7,187 bases of DNA from Synechococcales cyanobacterium PMM_0073 (GTDB taxonomy: Bacteria; Cyanobacteriota; Cyanobacteriia; Elainellales; Elainellaceae). Below are positions 1 to 6,274 of this stretch, in pieces (within the stretch, counting starts at the first letter, position 1; each line of letters opens with the position of its first letter). The position numbers and the translations under genes were made by a program. The notes under the pieces were generated by a model. The model had not been told where the DNA came from, ran no database searches, and saw only the letters and a program-made list of their open reading frames with translations. The stretch covers positions 1 through 7,187 of the forward strand of contig CASBQH010000040.1 of assembly GCA_949127695.1 (NCBI GenBank). The letters run 5' to 3'.

Positions 1-431
1 ACAACCACGTTTTGATCGTTTCGCTGATTGCCTGTCTGGTGGCACAGGTGCTAAAGCTGTTGTTTGAGCTGGTGCGGCATGGCAAGGTGACGTTTCGGAC
101 GCTGGTGGGCACAGGCGGAATGCCCAGCGCCCATTCGGCCTTTGTGACGGCGCTGGCCACCGGGATTGGCCAAACGATCGGCTGGGAGAGCGGCGAGTTT
201 GCGCTGGCCTTTGTGTTTGCCATCATCGTCATGTACGACGCGGCAGGGGTGCGGCAGGCAGCGGGCAAGCAGGCGCGGATTCTCAACCAGATTGTGGACG
301 AGTTCTTCCACGAAAACGCTAGCCTCAACGAAGATCGGCTCAAAGAGCTGCTGGGGCATACGCCCGTTCAGGTATTTGTCGGGTCGGCGCTGGGGATTGC
401 CATATCCTGGATTGCTGCGCCTGCCTACTGA
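1..431 (+). CDS. YuiD / divergent PAP2 family (DUF212) membrane protein, 5' partial
   Basis: The frame is open from the left edge (visible residues NHV precede the first possible TTG at 12), so the true start probably lies outside the window. Counting from that TTG, about 139 residues remain. A hydrophobic N-terminal segment comes first, then GGMPSAHSA (about 35-43), a hydrophobic stretch (about 64-74), the motif YDAAGVRQAAGKQ (75-87), a helical acidic region, ELLGHTP (112-118) and a final membrane segment (120-135). The PSAHSA and YDAAGVR blocks are signatures of the YuiD/DUF212 family, annotated as divergent PAP2 or acid phosphatase/haloperoxidase-related. The PSxH block resembles one part of the classical PAP2 catalytic signature. 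Phosphatase activity is an inference from the family name, and the substrate is unknown. The stop is 11 bases before the helicase ATG, which suggests a shared transcript. Confidence 0.9.
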   Translation, partial: NHVLIVSLIACLVAQVLKLLFELVRHGKVTFRTLVGTGGMPSAHSAFVTALATGIGQTIGWESGEFALAFVFAIIVMYDAAGVRQAAGKQARILNQIVDEFFHENASLNEDRLKELLGHTPVQVFVGSALGIAISWIAAPAY

Positions 432-433
432 GG
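430..433 (+). promoter_or_regulatory. Ribosome binding site of the helicase gene, overlapping the upstream stop
   Basis: GAGG shares two bases with the TGA stop of the upstream gene (429-431) and lies 9 bases before the ATG at 443. It supports that ATG and suggests translation coupled to the preceding gene. Confidence 0.5.
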
Positions 434-442
434 TCTAGCGCT

Positions 443-1954
443 ATGGGTCGCCTATCCAAGCTGAAGTTTGATCGCGGCACGCTGATTCTGCATCCGCCGC
501 CCAAAGGCAAAGCCTGGATTGACTTTGCCACCTGGGATGATCGGGTTGAGCGGTTTCGCATCCCCGCATGGCAATATCGGGCGCTGATTGCAGCCCTGCG
601 GCAGGAAACTACCCCAATTCAGGACGATGCAGCCAGCTTTGCCGCAGTTGATCTGAGCGGCAGTTTGGCGTATCAGCCCTACCCGCACCAAACCGCAGCG
701 CTGCAAGCCTGGGAAGCTGCCGGAAAACGCGGTGTAGTGGTGCTGCCGACTGCCGCTGGCAAAACCTATCTGGCACAAATGGCGATGCGGCTAGCGGTTT
801 GCAGCACGCTGATTACGGTGCCAACGCTGGATCTGATGCACCAGTGGTATGCCAATCTGCTGGCGGCTTTTCCAGAGGCCGAGATTGGCCTGCTGGGCGG
901 TGGCTCGCGGGATCGCAGCCCGATTTTAGTAGCCACCTACGACAGTGCCGCCATCCAGGCCGAGAGTCTGGGCAACCGCTACGAGCTGCTAATCTGCGAT
1001 GAATGCCACCACCTGCCCAGCGACTTTAACCGGGTGATTGCCGAATATGCAATTGCCCCCTATCGGCTGGGACTCAGCGCCACGCCTGAGCGCAGCGACG
1101 GACGACATGCCGATCTCGATCAGCTGTTGGGTGCGGTAATCTATCGGCGCACGGCAGAAGAGCTGGCGGGCAGCGCCCTAGCCGAACATGAAATTATCCA
1201 GATTCGCGTCCAGCTCTCCGCCCCCGAACGCCAGCGCTATGACCAGCTGATTGCCACCCGCGACCAGTTTCTACGGCAGTCCAATCTCTGGCTGGGGACG
1301 CTGCAAGGCTGGCAGCGATTTGTCCAGGCCAGCGCCCAGTCTAGCGCCGGACGACGCGCCATGCTGGCTCACCGCGAAGCTCGCTCAATTGCGCTGGGCA
1401 CGGCAGGCAAGCTGAGCATTTTGGCTGAGCTGCTGGCGCGCCATCATCCGCAGCAGACGCTGATTTTTACCAACGACAACGCCACGGTCTACCGGATCTC
1501 GCAGGACTTTCTGATTCCAGCAATCACGCACCAGACGCCGGTCAAAGAGCGGCATAGAATTCTGCAAAACTTCCGCGAGGGGCAGTACAAAACGCTGGTG
1601 GCCTCTCATGTGCTGAACGAAGGCGTGGATGTGCCCGAAGCCAGTATCGCGATTCTGCTCTCTGGCACAGGCTCCCCCCGCGAATATATTCAGCGCTTGG
1701 GGCGGGTGCTGCGTAAAGGCAGCCTGGGCAAGCGGGCGCTGCTCTACGAAGTGGTGGCCGAAGAAACCAGCGAAGAGGGCGTCTCGCGCCGACGGCAGCT
1801 GCAAAAGTCGCCGCAGCTCGAACTCGTGCCGTCGCCAGACCTGCCGCCGCAGAGCTATCGAGCGGCTGAATCGGCAGCAGACTATGCGGTAGATCCTTCG
1901 GCAGATCCTTCGGCAGATCCTTCGCTAGAGCCGGAGCCGGAGCCGGAACCTTAG
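443..1954 (+). CDS. XPB/Rad25-like DEAD/DEAH-box (SF2) helicase
   Basis: This 503-residue protein should be an ATP-dependent DNA (possibly RNA) translocase. An N-terminal region with FDRGTLIL (about 9-16) resembles the small domain preceding the motor in bacterial and archaeal XPB proteins. The motor motifs are in order: a Q-like region YQPYPHQ (77-83), Walker A PTAAGKT (102-108), motif Ia VPTLDLMHQW (126-135), motif II DECH (186-189), motif III SAT (212-214), motif IV TLIFT (339-343), motif V NEGVDVP (392-398) and motif VI QRLGRVLR (417-424). A helical insert of about 260-330 lies between the two RecA lobes, where XPB carries its thumb. All catalytic residues look intact. The C-terminus (about 450-503) is not conserved motor sequence and ends in ADPS and EP repeats. 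The ATG at 443 has a suitable SD and the protein keeps the N-terminal domain. A repair role is inferred from XPB relatives; the sequence does not prove it. Confidence 0.9.
   Translation: MGRLSKLKFDRGTLILHPPPKGKAWIDFATWDDRVERFRIPAWQYRALIAALRQETTPIQDDAASFAAVDLSGSLAYQPYPHQTAALQAWEAAGKRGVVVLPTAAGKTYLAQMAMRLAVCSTLITVPTLDLMHQWYANLLAAFPEAEIGLLGGGSRDRSPILVATYDSAAIQAESLGNRYELLICDECHHLPSDFNRVIAEYAIAPYRLGLSATPERSDGRHADLDQLLGAVIYRRTAEELAGSALAEHEIIQIRVQLSAPERQRYDQLIATRDQFLRQSNLWLGTLQGWQRFVQASAQSSAGRRAMLAHREARSIALGTAGKLSILAELLARHHPQQTLIFTNDNATVYRISQDFLIPAITHQTPVKERHRILQNFREGQYKTLVASHVLNEGVDVPEASIAILLSGTGSPREYIQRLGRVLRKGSLGKRALLYEVVAEETSEEGVSRRRQLQKSPQLELVPSPDLPPQSYRAAESAADYAVDPSADPSADPSLEPEPEPEP
1889..1951 (+). 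repeat. In-frame 12-bp and 6-bp microrepeats coding the helicase tail
   Basis: Three 12-bp units, GTAGATCCTTCG then GCAGATCCTTCG twice, occupy 1889-1924 and encode VDPS-ADPS-ADPS. They are followed by about four 6-bp units of the type CCGGAG (1927-1951) encoding repeated Glu-Pro. The units stay in frame up to the TAG stop, so the tail is a disordered acidic extension that can change length without breaking the gene. Confidence 0.85.
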
Positions 1955-1965
1955 CCAAATCTCGC

Positions 1966-1985
1966 GAACTCTGAGCAGAGTTTAT
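1966..1985 (+). terminator. Weak terminator-like hairpin after the helicase gene
   Basis: AACTCT (1967-1972) and AGAGTT (1977-1982) form a 6-bp stem around a GAGC loop, extendable by a G-T pair, and the stem runs into TTTA. It lies 12 bases after the helicase stop. The stem is short, AT-rich and has only a brief T run, so any termination would be inefficient. Confidence 0.3.
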
Positions 1986-2068
1986 CCAAACCTCATCCGC
2001 CGCCAGTAAGGAATTTTGTACACTACTAGACGGAGGAACTGTCTCGTTCACAGTAGAGAGATTTATTT

Positions 2069-2074
2069 AGGAGA
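2069..2074 (+). promoter_or_regulatory. Ribosome binding site of panC-cmk
   Basis: AGGAGA lies 5 bases before the GTG at 2080 and supports the GTG start. Just upstream, ACTGT (2038-2042) and ACAGT (2050-2054) could pair as a small 5-bp hairpin. A -10-like TACACT at 2019-2024 has no recognisable -35, so no promoter is called. Confidence 0.65.
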
Positions 2075-2079
2075 AACCA

Positions 2080-3672
2080 GTGCAATTATTTAGAACCGTT
2101 GCCGGATTGCGCTGCTATCTCAGCCAATTGCGTTCAGGGCAACCGGTAGCAGAGTCAGAGCGCCCAGCCTATTCGCAAAATTCGGTCGGACTCGTGCCCA
2201 CGATGGGAGCGCTCCACGCCGGACATTTGAGCCTGATTCAACGCGCCCGCCAGGACAACGATTGGGTCGTGGTGAGTATTTTTGTCAATCCGCTCCAGTT
2301 TGCGCCGCACGAAGATTTTCAGACCTATCCGCGCCGCTTAGAGCAAGACTATCAGCTCTGTGAGCAGGCGGGTGTCGATGTGATCTTTGCCCCCAAGGCT
2401 GAGGAGCTCTATGGCGGCAGCCCCTCAGCGCAAATTACTCAGGTGCTGCCGCCCCCCTCCATGCTAAATCAACTCTGCGGTCGCTCACGTCCGGGGCATT
2501 TTCCGGGCGTTGCCACCATCGTCACCAAGCTCTTCAACATTGTGCAGCCCAATCGCGCCTACTTTGGCCAAAAAGACGCGCAGCAGCTGGCCATTTTGCA
2601 ACAGCTCACTGCCGATTTGAACCTGCCGATTGAGCTAGTCGCCTGCCCGATTCTGCGTGAGCCAGACGGTCTAGCCCTCAGCTCGCGCAATCAGTACCTC
2701 ACGCCTGAGCAGCGCCAGCAGGCCAACCTGCTCTACCAAGGCTTGCAGCAGGCTGAGCGCCGGTTTCGATCTGGAGCCAGAGCGCGAGCCGAGCTGCTGG
2801 ATGCCGTCCAAGCCAAGCTCCAATCTGATCCAGCCATCCAGCCCGAATATATTGATCTGGTGCATCCCGCCACGCTGCTGCCGCTGCCGCAGGTGGAGAC
2901 CGCAGGGCTGTTGGCAGTAGCGGTTAGGGTGGGGACGACGCGCTTAATTGACAATCTGCTCCTGCGAAACCGACAGCCGATTTTGGCCGTGGACGGGCCG
3001 GCTGGAGCTGGAAAATCTACCGTGGTGCGGCAGGTGGCGCAGGCGTTAGAGCTGCTCTATCTCGATACGGGCGCAATGTATCGGGCGGTGACTTGGCTGG
3101 TGCTGAACTCTGGGATTGGGCTGGAGAACGAGGCGGCGATTGCAGAGCTAGTCAGCCAGTGCCAGCTGGATATCAGCGGCAACCCGGCGATGATGCGCGT
3201 TGCGATTAACGGCCAGGATGTCACCCAACAGATTCGCAGCCCGGAGGTGACAGCCCAGGTTTCGGCGGTGTCAGCGCTCTCGGCGGTGCGGCATGAGCTA
3301 GTCAAGCGGCAGCAGGCTTACGGGCTGCGCGGCGGCATTGTGATGGACGGGCGCGATATTGGCACGCATGTCTTCCCCGATGCCGAACTCAAAATTTTCC
3401 TGACTGCTTCAGTGCAAGAACGAGCCAGACGGCGACAGCAGGATCTGAAAAACCAGGGGCAGCCTGAGGCTTCGTTGACCGCACTGGAGCAAAGTATTTA
3501 TGAGCGCGACTTAAAAGACAGCACGCGCCGGATTGCGCCAATGCGGAAAGCTGCCGATGCGATCGAAATTCAAACCGATCAGCTGACGATCGATCAAGTT
3601 GTGGCTCGAATTGTCAAGCTCTATCAAGAGCGGGTGATGCATCTGGGCAAGGCCGCTTCTATTCTGGGTTAA
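2080..3672 (+). CDS. panC/cmk: Bifunctional pantoate-beta-alanine ligase / cytidylate kinase (PanC-Cmk)
   Basis: This 530-residue cytoplasmic fusion has two complete enzymes. The N-terminal half (about 1-295) is pantothenate synthetase, which condenses pantoate and beta-alanine with ATP to make pantothenate for coenzyme A. Its signatures are VPTMGALHAGHLSL (39-52, the HIGH-type nucleotide loop), SIFVNPLQF (66-74), the YFGQKDAQQL block (161-170) and SSRNQYL (201-207). The C-terminal half (about 300-518) is CMP/dCMP kinase, with P-loop DGPAGAGKST (305-314), LDTGAMYRAV (328-337), MDGRDIGTHVFPDA (422-435) and DSTRRIAPM (480-488). Both active sites look intact. The domains abut with almost no linker (IDNLLLRNRQP, 290-300). 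The fusion is known in cyanobacteria, so it is a strong lineage marker. The GTG start is chosen because of the well-placed AGGAGA and because PanC starts with the usual short N-terminus. Confidence 0.97.
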   Translation: MQLFRTVAGLRCYLSQLRSGQPVAESERPAYSQNSVGLVPTMGALHAGHLSLIQRARQDNDWVVVSIFVNPLQFAPHEDFQTYPRRLEQDYQLCEQAGVDVIFAPKAEELYGGSPSAQITQVLPPPSMLNQLCGRSRPGHFPGVATIVTKLFNIVQPNRAYFGQKDAQQLAILQQLTADLNLPIELVACPILREPDGLALSSRNQYLTPEQRQQANLLYQGLQQAERRFRSGARARAELLDAVQAKLQSDPAIQPEYIDLVHPATLLPLPQVETAGLLAVAVRVGTTRLIDNLLLRNRQPILAVDGPAGAGKSTVVRQVAQALELLYLDTGAMYRAVTWLVLNSGIGLENEAAIAELVSQCQLDISGNPAMMRVAINGQDVTQQIRSPEVTAQVSAVSALSAVRHELVKRQQAYGLRGGIVMDGRDIGTHVFPDAELKIFLTASVQERARRRQQDLKNQGQPEASLTALEQSIYERDLKDSTRRIAPMRKAADAIEIQTDQLTIDQVVARIVKLYQERVMHLGKAASILG

Positions 3673-3720
3673 GCTGGGCTGAGCTGGGCTAATCTAGGCT
3701 GAGCTGGACTCAAGCTGGGG
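3671..3720 (+). repeat. Degenerate 10-bp tandem repeat just after panC-cmk
   Basis: Consecutive decamers read AAGCTGGGCT, GAGCTGGGCT, AATCTAGGCT, GAGCTGGACT and a shifted AAGCTGGGG (3712-3720). The array begins with the last two bases of the panC-cmk TAA. The period is one helical turn. The strand is G-rich and contains repeated AGCT palindromes, but I see no strong single hairpin or T-run that would make it a terminator. Confidence 0.8.
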
Positions 3721-3759
3721 AAAGCGGGCAGATCGTGCAAAACTCAGGCACTTTACCGA

Positions 3760-3829
3760 CTCTTTGCAGAAAATCGAAGTTCTGTGAGAGACCGCAAATG
3801 CATACGGAAGGGCGTTTGCTCCGCATGTA
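3760..3829 (+). promoter_or_regulatory. Structured segment with alternative hairpins upstream of the 184-residue gene
   Basis: Three pairings can be read. (1) CTCT and CAGAA (3760-3763, 3767-3771) pair with TTCTG and AGAG (3780-3784, 3787-3790). (2) GCAAATGC (3794-3801) pairs with GCGTTTGC (3812-3819): 8 bp with one wobble and a 10-base loop. (3) TGCATACGGA (3799-3808) pairs with TCCGCATGTA (3820-3829): 9 of 10 pairs including one wobble, with an 11-base loop. Pairings 2 and 3 share bases 3799-3801, so they compete or could nest as a pseudoknot. The segment ends 33 bases before the ATG at 3863. I do not recognise it as a known riboswitch. Function is inference only. Confidence 0.3.
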
Positions 3830-3862
3830 GGATCATACCAGTGCGTTTTTCCCTCAACCGCC

Positions 3863-4417
3863 ATGCTGCCACTCGTTTCCCCTGTTGATTGCCCTGCTGC
3901 CGTTTACTTTGTTGATCTAGCCTCGACTCCAGCCCATCCCATTAATCTGGTTAATCTGGAACTTCCAAGCTGCCTGAGTCAGCGCCCCAATAGCCTGCTA
4001 CAGCTTGATTTTGGCGATCTGCCTTCGTTTACCACGGTGCATGATCAGTACCAAGCCTGGGGAGTCGCCCTCTCAGGTGCCGTGGCCATTCGGCCTTCCA
4101 ACCCGGCCTTTGCAGATGCCAAAAGGTCTGCGGGGCTAATGCCTGCCCGCAGCCACCAGCCCTTGGGCATTCAGTTTCAGCAAGCGCGACAGTTAGCAAG
4201 CCTCAGCCTAGCGGGCGCACAGCAAATCATCCTGAAAGCCTACGATGACCGCAACCGTCTGGTGGCCGAACAGCAGGTAGGGCAGACGGACTATCGCCAG
4301 TCTCACCAAGCGGCAACCTGTATACGGCATCAGGTACAGCTCGCAGCTCAGGCGATTAGCCGGATCGAAATTTGCTCTAGCGCCCCTTTTCTGCTGTTCG
4401 GCTTGGTCTGCGGCTAG
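3863..4417 (+). CDS. Uncharacterised protein, probable beta-sandwich domain
   Basis: I cannot name this 184-residue protein. The layout resembles small beta-sandwich (galactose-binding-like or jelly-roll) domains in secreted bacterial proteins. It has an opening LDFGDLP (48-54) followed by VHDQYQAWGVALSGAVAIRP (59-78), a central strand pattern LGIQFQQARQLASLSLAG (101-118), then QIILKAYDDRNRLVAEQQVG (121-140) and a closing ISRIEICSSAPFLLFGLVCG (165-184). The resemblance is by pattern, not by an exact motif. There is no convincing signal peptide or PEP-CTERM anchor: the N-terminus is short, mildly hydrophobic and lacks basic residues. Upstream the frame is open to a TGA at 3785 but contains no ATG, GTG or TTG, so the ATG at 3863 is the first start. 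No good SD precedes it. Coding is supported by length and a consistent protein pattern. It is convergent with DUF760, 30 bases apart. Confidence 0.7.
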   Translation: MLPLVSPVDCPAAVYFVDLASTPAHPINLVNLELPSCLSQRPNSLLQLDFGDLPSFTTVHDQYQAWGVALSGAVAIRPSNPAFADAKRSAGLMPARSHQPLGIQFQQARQLASLSLAGAQQIILKAYDDRNRLVAEQQVGQTDYRQSHQAATCIRHQVQLAAQAISRIEICSSAPFLLFGLVCG

Positions 4418-4432
4418 GCTGGTTATAGCCGC
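4410..4432. terminator. Possible terminator hairpin between convergent genes
   Basis: GCGGCTA (4410-4416) and TAGCCGC (4426-4432) form a perfect 7-bp stem with a 9-base loop, overlapping the TAG stop of the plus-strand gene. It sits in the short convergent gap, where either transcript could use it. No T-run follows on either strand, so it is not a canonical intrinsic terminator. Confidence 0.3.
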
Positions 4433-4447
4433 TAGGCATGACTCAAG

Positions 4448-4768
4448 CTATGACTCAGCGCCAGCAGCCTGCAAGGATTGCTCAAACTGCATTCGCTGCT
4501 CAGCATTCCGTAGAAAATAGCCACTCATCATGGCCGAAGCCAGCAGCCGTGCCAAATGCTCGCGGTCGGTGGTAATAGTGACATCAAAATGCTCGCTGGG
4601 CAGGCCACCCAACAGCCCAAACACATTGCGCTCCATCACCTTTAGCACTTCAGCTGAGCTGGGATGAGAAAGCTGAGCCGCTGTTTCCGGACTCAGGGAC
4701 TGCATATATTGCCAGAGTGCAGATTCGCCGCCGAAGTATTCTGAAACTTGATTTGCTGCGTTGTTCAC
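4448..4768 (-). CDS. DUF760 family protein
   Basis: This 106-residue protein matches the cyanobacterial DUF760 pattern. After a variable N-terminus comes YFGGESALWQYMQSLSPETA (11-30), then a conserved core HPSSAEVLKVMERNVFGLLG (35-54), LPSEHFDVTITTDREHLARL (56-75) and LASAMMSGYFLRNAEQRMQF (76-95). It is predicted soluble and mainly helical, with no signal peptide or membrane segment. The family is found in cyanobacteria and in plastid-targeted plant proteins; its biochemical function is not established to my knowledge. The start is GTG, supported by GAGG 8 bases upstream. The gene lies on the same strand as murA and 126 bases downstream of it, but a terminator-like hairpin and a -10-like element in the gap suggest it may have its own promoter. 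Confidence 0.9.
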   Translation of the reverse strand: MNNAANQVSEYFGGESALWQYMQSLSPETAAQLSHPSSAEVLKVMERNVFGLLGGLPSEHFDVTITTDREHLARLLASAMMSGYFLRNAEQRMQFEQSLQAAGAES

Positions 4769-4776
4769 GTTAAAAG

Positions 4777-4780
4777 CCTC
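4777..4780 (-). promoter_or_regulatory. Ribosome binding site of the DUF760 gene
   Basis: On the minus strand GAGG lies 8 bases before the GTG at 4768. Farther upstream, a -10-like TAATAT sits within the AT-rich stretch at about 4790-4805, but no matching -35 could be placed. Confidence 0.5.
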
Positions 4781-4812
4781 GCGGTTCAGTTGCTATATTA
4801 ATAACTTAACAA

Positions 4813-4836
4813 CTCCCTCGAACTTGGCCGAGTGAG
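4813..4836 (-). terminator. Possible murA terminator hairpin
   Basis: Read on the minus strand, CTCACTCG and CGAGGGAG pair over 8 positions with one mismatch around an 8-base loop. The stem is followed by TTGTTAAGTTATT, a T-rich but interrupted tail. It lies about 60 bases beyond the murA stop and upstream of the DUF760 start, the right place for a partial terminator. The imperfect stem and broken T-run keep confidence low. Confidence 0.35.
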
Positions 4837-4855
4837 GAAACCGAACCGCTGCTTT

Positions 4856-4886
4856 GTGGGATACCGGGTGGAATACCGCGTCCACC
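4856..4886. repeat. Imperfect 12-bp tandem duplication with an overlapping inverted repeat
   Basis: GTGGGATACCGG (4856-4867) is followed directly by GTGGAATACCGC (4868-4879), identical at 10 of 12 positions. GGTGGA (4867-4872) also pairs perfectly with TCCACC (4881-4886) across an 8-base loop. The element lies 8 bases beyond the end of murA. Confidence 0.6.
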
Positions 4887-4894
4887 GCTAAAAG

Positions 4895-6274
4895 CTAAAC
4901 CAAGCTCTGCACCGGCAGATCAGCCGTCTCAGGTTCAGCTTCAACCCGCTTCAGCTTGGCTCCCAGCCCTTGTAGCTTGGCTTCCAGGTTTTCGTAGCCC
5001 CGATCTAGATGCTGCAACTGCTGAATTGTGGTGACGCCATCTGCCGCCAGCCCCGCCAAAACCAGCGCTGCCGAAGCCCGCAAGTCGGTCGCCACCACAG
5101 GCGCACCTGAGAGCCTGGGCACCCCGCGTACAATAGCCAGATTGCCCTTGACGGTAATATCTGCGCCCATCCGATTCAGCTCAGCCACATGCTGCATCCG
5201 GTTTTCAAACACTGTTTCGGTAATCACGCTGTTGCCTTCGCTCAGCGTCAGCAGCGTCATGAACGGAGCCTGCATATCGGTGGGGAAGCCGGGGAAGGGC
5301 AGCGTTTTCAGGTCGGTGGCCACCAGCTTTTGCGCCGGAATCAGCCGCACCTGATTGGGCGCATCAGTCACCACATCAGCCCCCATCCCCCGCAGCTTGG
5401 CAATCACCGCCGCCAAATGATCCGGTATCACCGGCGCTAGGCTGATTTCAGATTGGGTAATTGCGCCTGCCAGCAAGAAAGTGCCCGCTTCAATCCGGTC
5501 TGGGATAATGCTGTAGTCGGCGGCATGGAGCTTGGAGACGCCGGTAATCACAATTTTGTTGGTGCCTGCGCCCTGAATTTTCGCGCCCATTGCCCGACAA
5601 AAATTGGCCAGATCCACCACTTCGGGTTCTTGCGCCGCATTTTCCAAAATCGTCTCGCCTTCGGCCAGCGTCGCCGCCATCATTAGCGTTTCGGTCGCCC
5701 CCACGCTGGGGCAATCCAAATAGATCCTGGCTCCTTGCAGCCGCCGCTTGCCGCCCTTGACATAGGCATGAACCGTGCCATGCTCAATCTGCACGTCAGC
5801 GCCCATGGCCTGGAGGCCGCGCACATGCAGATCCACTGGCCTCGCCCCAATTGCACAGCCGCCAGGAAGTGGGACTCGCGCCGCGCCCAGTCTGGCCAGA
5901 AGTGGCCCAATTACAAAAAAGCTGGCGCGCAGCTGACTGACTAGCTCGTAGGGAGCTTTGGATTCGCCAATATGGCTGGCATTCACGGCCAGCGTATTGC
6001 CCTGCCGCTTCAGCTTGACGCCCAGTGCCGTCAGGATCTCGCCCATCCGCGCCACATCGACCAGCGACGGCACATTCCGCAGCAGGCAATCATCCGCGCA
6101 GAGCAATGTGCCCGCCATCACCACCAGCGCCGAATTTTTAGCGCCGCTGATTTTGACCTGTCCCTGCAAAGTCTGTCGGCCCCAAATCCGGAGCACTGTC
6201 TTATCTTCCTCGGCGGGAGCAAAGGAACTCGGAATGCTGAGATGAGAAGTAATGGCTCTATCCTCCGGATGCAA
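4895..6274 (-). CDS. murA: UDP-N-acetylglucosamine 1-carboxyvinyltransferase (MurA)
   Basis: MurA transfers enolpyruvate from phosphoenolpyruvate to UDP-GlcNAc, the first committed cytoplasmic step of peptidoglycan synthesis and the target of fosfomycin. The open frame gives 459 residues, longer than the roughly 420 of E. coli MurA because of an N-terminal extension of about 26 residues. Visible signatures are ISGAKNSAL (42-50, with Lys46-Asn47 matching E. coli Lys22-Asn23), [14 protein letters not shown] (137-150, with the PEP-binding Cys140 matching Cys115), FPTDMQAPF (330-338, with Asp333 matching the catalytic Asp305) and [12 protein letters not shown] (397-408, with Arg399 matching Arg397). 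The catalytic Cys is retained, so fosfomycin sensitivity would be expected. The start is uncertain: TTG at 6274 has no SD, ATT at 6253 has GGAGGA 7 bases upstream, and GTG at 6196 has GAGGAA 9 bases upstream. The outermost start is given. The frame is closed by TAA at 6296-6298. Confidence 0.97.
   Translation of the reverse strand: MHPEDRAITSHLSIPSSFAPAEEDKTVLRIWGRQTLQGQVKISGAKNSALVVMAGTLLCADDCLLRNVPSLVDVARMGEILTALGVKLKRQGNTLAVNASHIGESKAPYELVSQLRASFFVIGPLLARLGAARVPLPGGCAIGARPVDLHVRGLQAMGADVQIEHGTVHAYVKGGKRRLQGARIYLDCPSVGATETLMMAATLAEGETILENAAQEPEVVDLANFCRAMGAKIQGAGTNKIVITGVSKLHAADYSIIPDRIEAGTFLLAGAITQSEISLAPVIPDHLAAVIAKLRGMGADVVTDAPNQVRLIPAQKLVATDLKTLPFPGFPTDMQAPFMTLLTLSEGNSVITETVFENRMQHVAELNRMGADITVKGNLAIVRGVPRLSGAPVVATDLRASAALVLAGLAADGVTTIQQLQHLDRGYENLEAKLQGLGAKLKRVEAEPETADLPVQSLV
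6261..6266 (-). promoter_or_regulatory. Strong Shine-Dalgarno placed before an ATT codon of murA
   Basis: On the minus strand GGAGGA is followed after 7 bases by ATT (6251-6253), in the murA frame. No ATG, GTG or TTG occurs at a usable distance in any frame that would explain it. A second candidate, GAGGAA (6206-6211), lies 9 bases before an in-frame GTG at 6196. These two sites decide between alternative murA starts. Confidence 0.5.

Noticed and set aside
12..14. TTG at 12 as the start of the YuiD-family gene
   Set aside because: The frame is open to the window edge with plausible hydrophobic coding sequence (NHV) before it, and only 11 bases are available upstream, so a truncated gene is the simpler reading.
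2006..2021. Possible NtcA box upstream of panC-cmk
   Set aside because: The half-sites GTA and TAC are separated by 10 bases, not the 8 of the NtcA consensus, and no suitable -10 lies at the expected distance.
1385..2051. Long antisense open frames opposite the 3' half of the helicase gene
   Set aside because: They are compositional shadows in GC-rich coding DNA: low-complexity Pro/Ala/Arg-rich products, no family motifs, and full overlap with a gene having intact helicase motifs.
4438..4457. Direct repeat ATGACTCA twice, 12 bases apart, at the DUF760 stop
   Set aside because: It is short, partly coding, and has no matching palindrome or insertion-sequence remnant beside it; probably chance.
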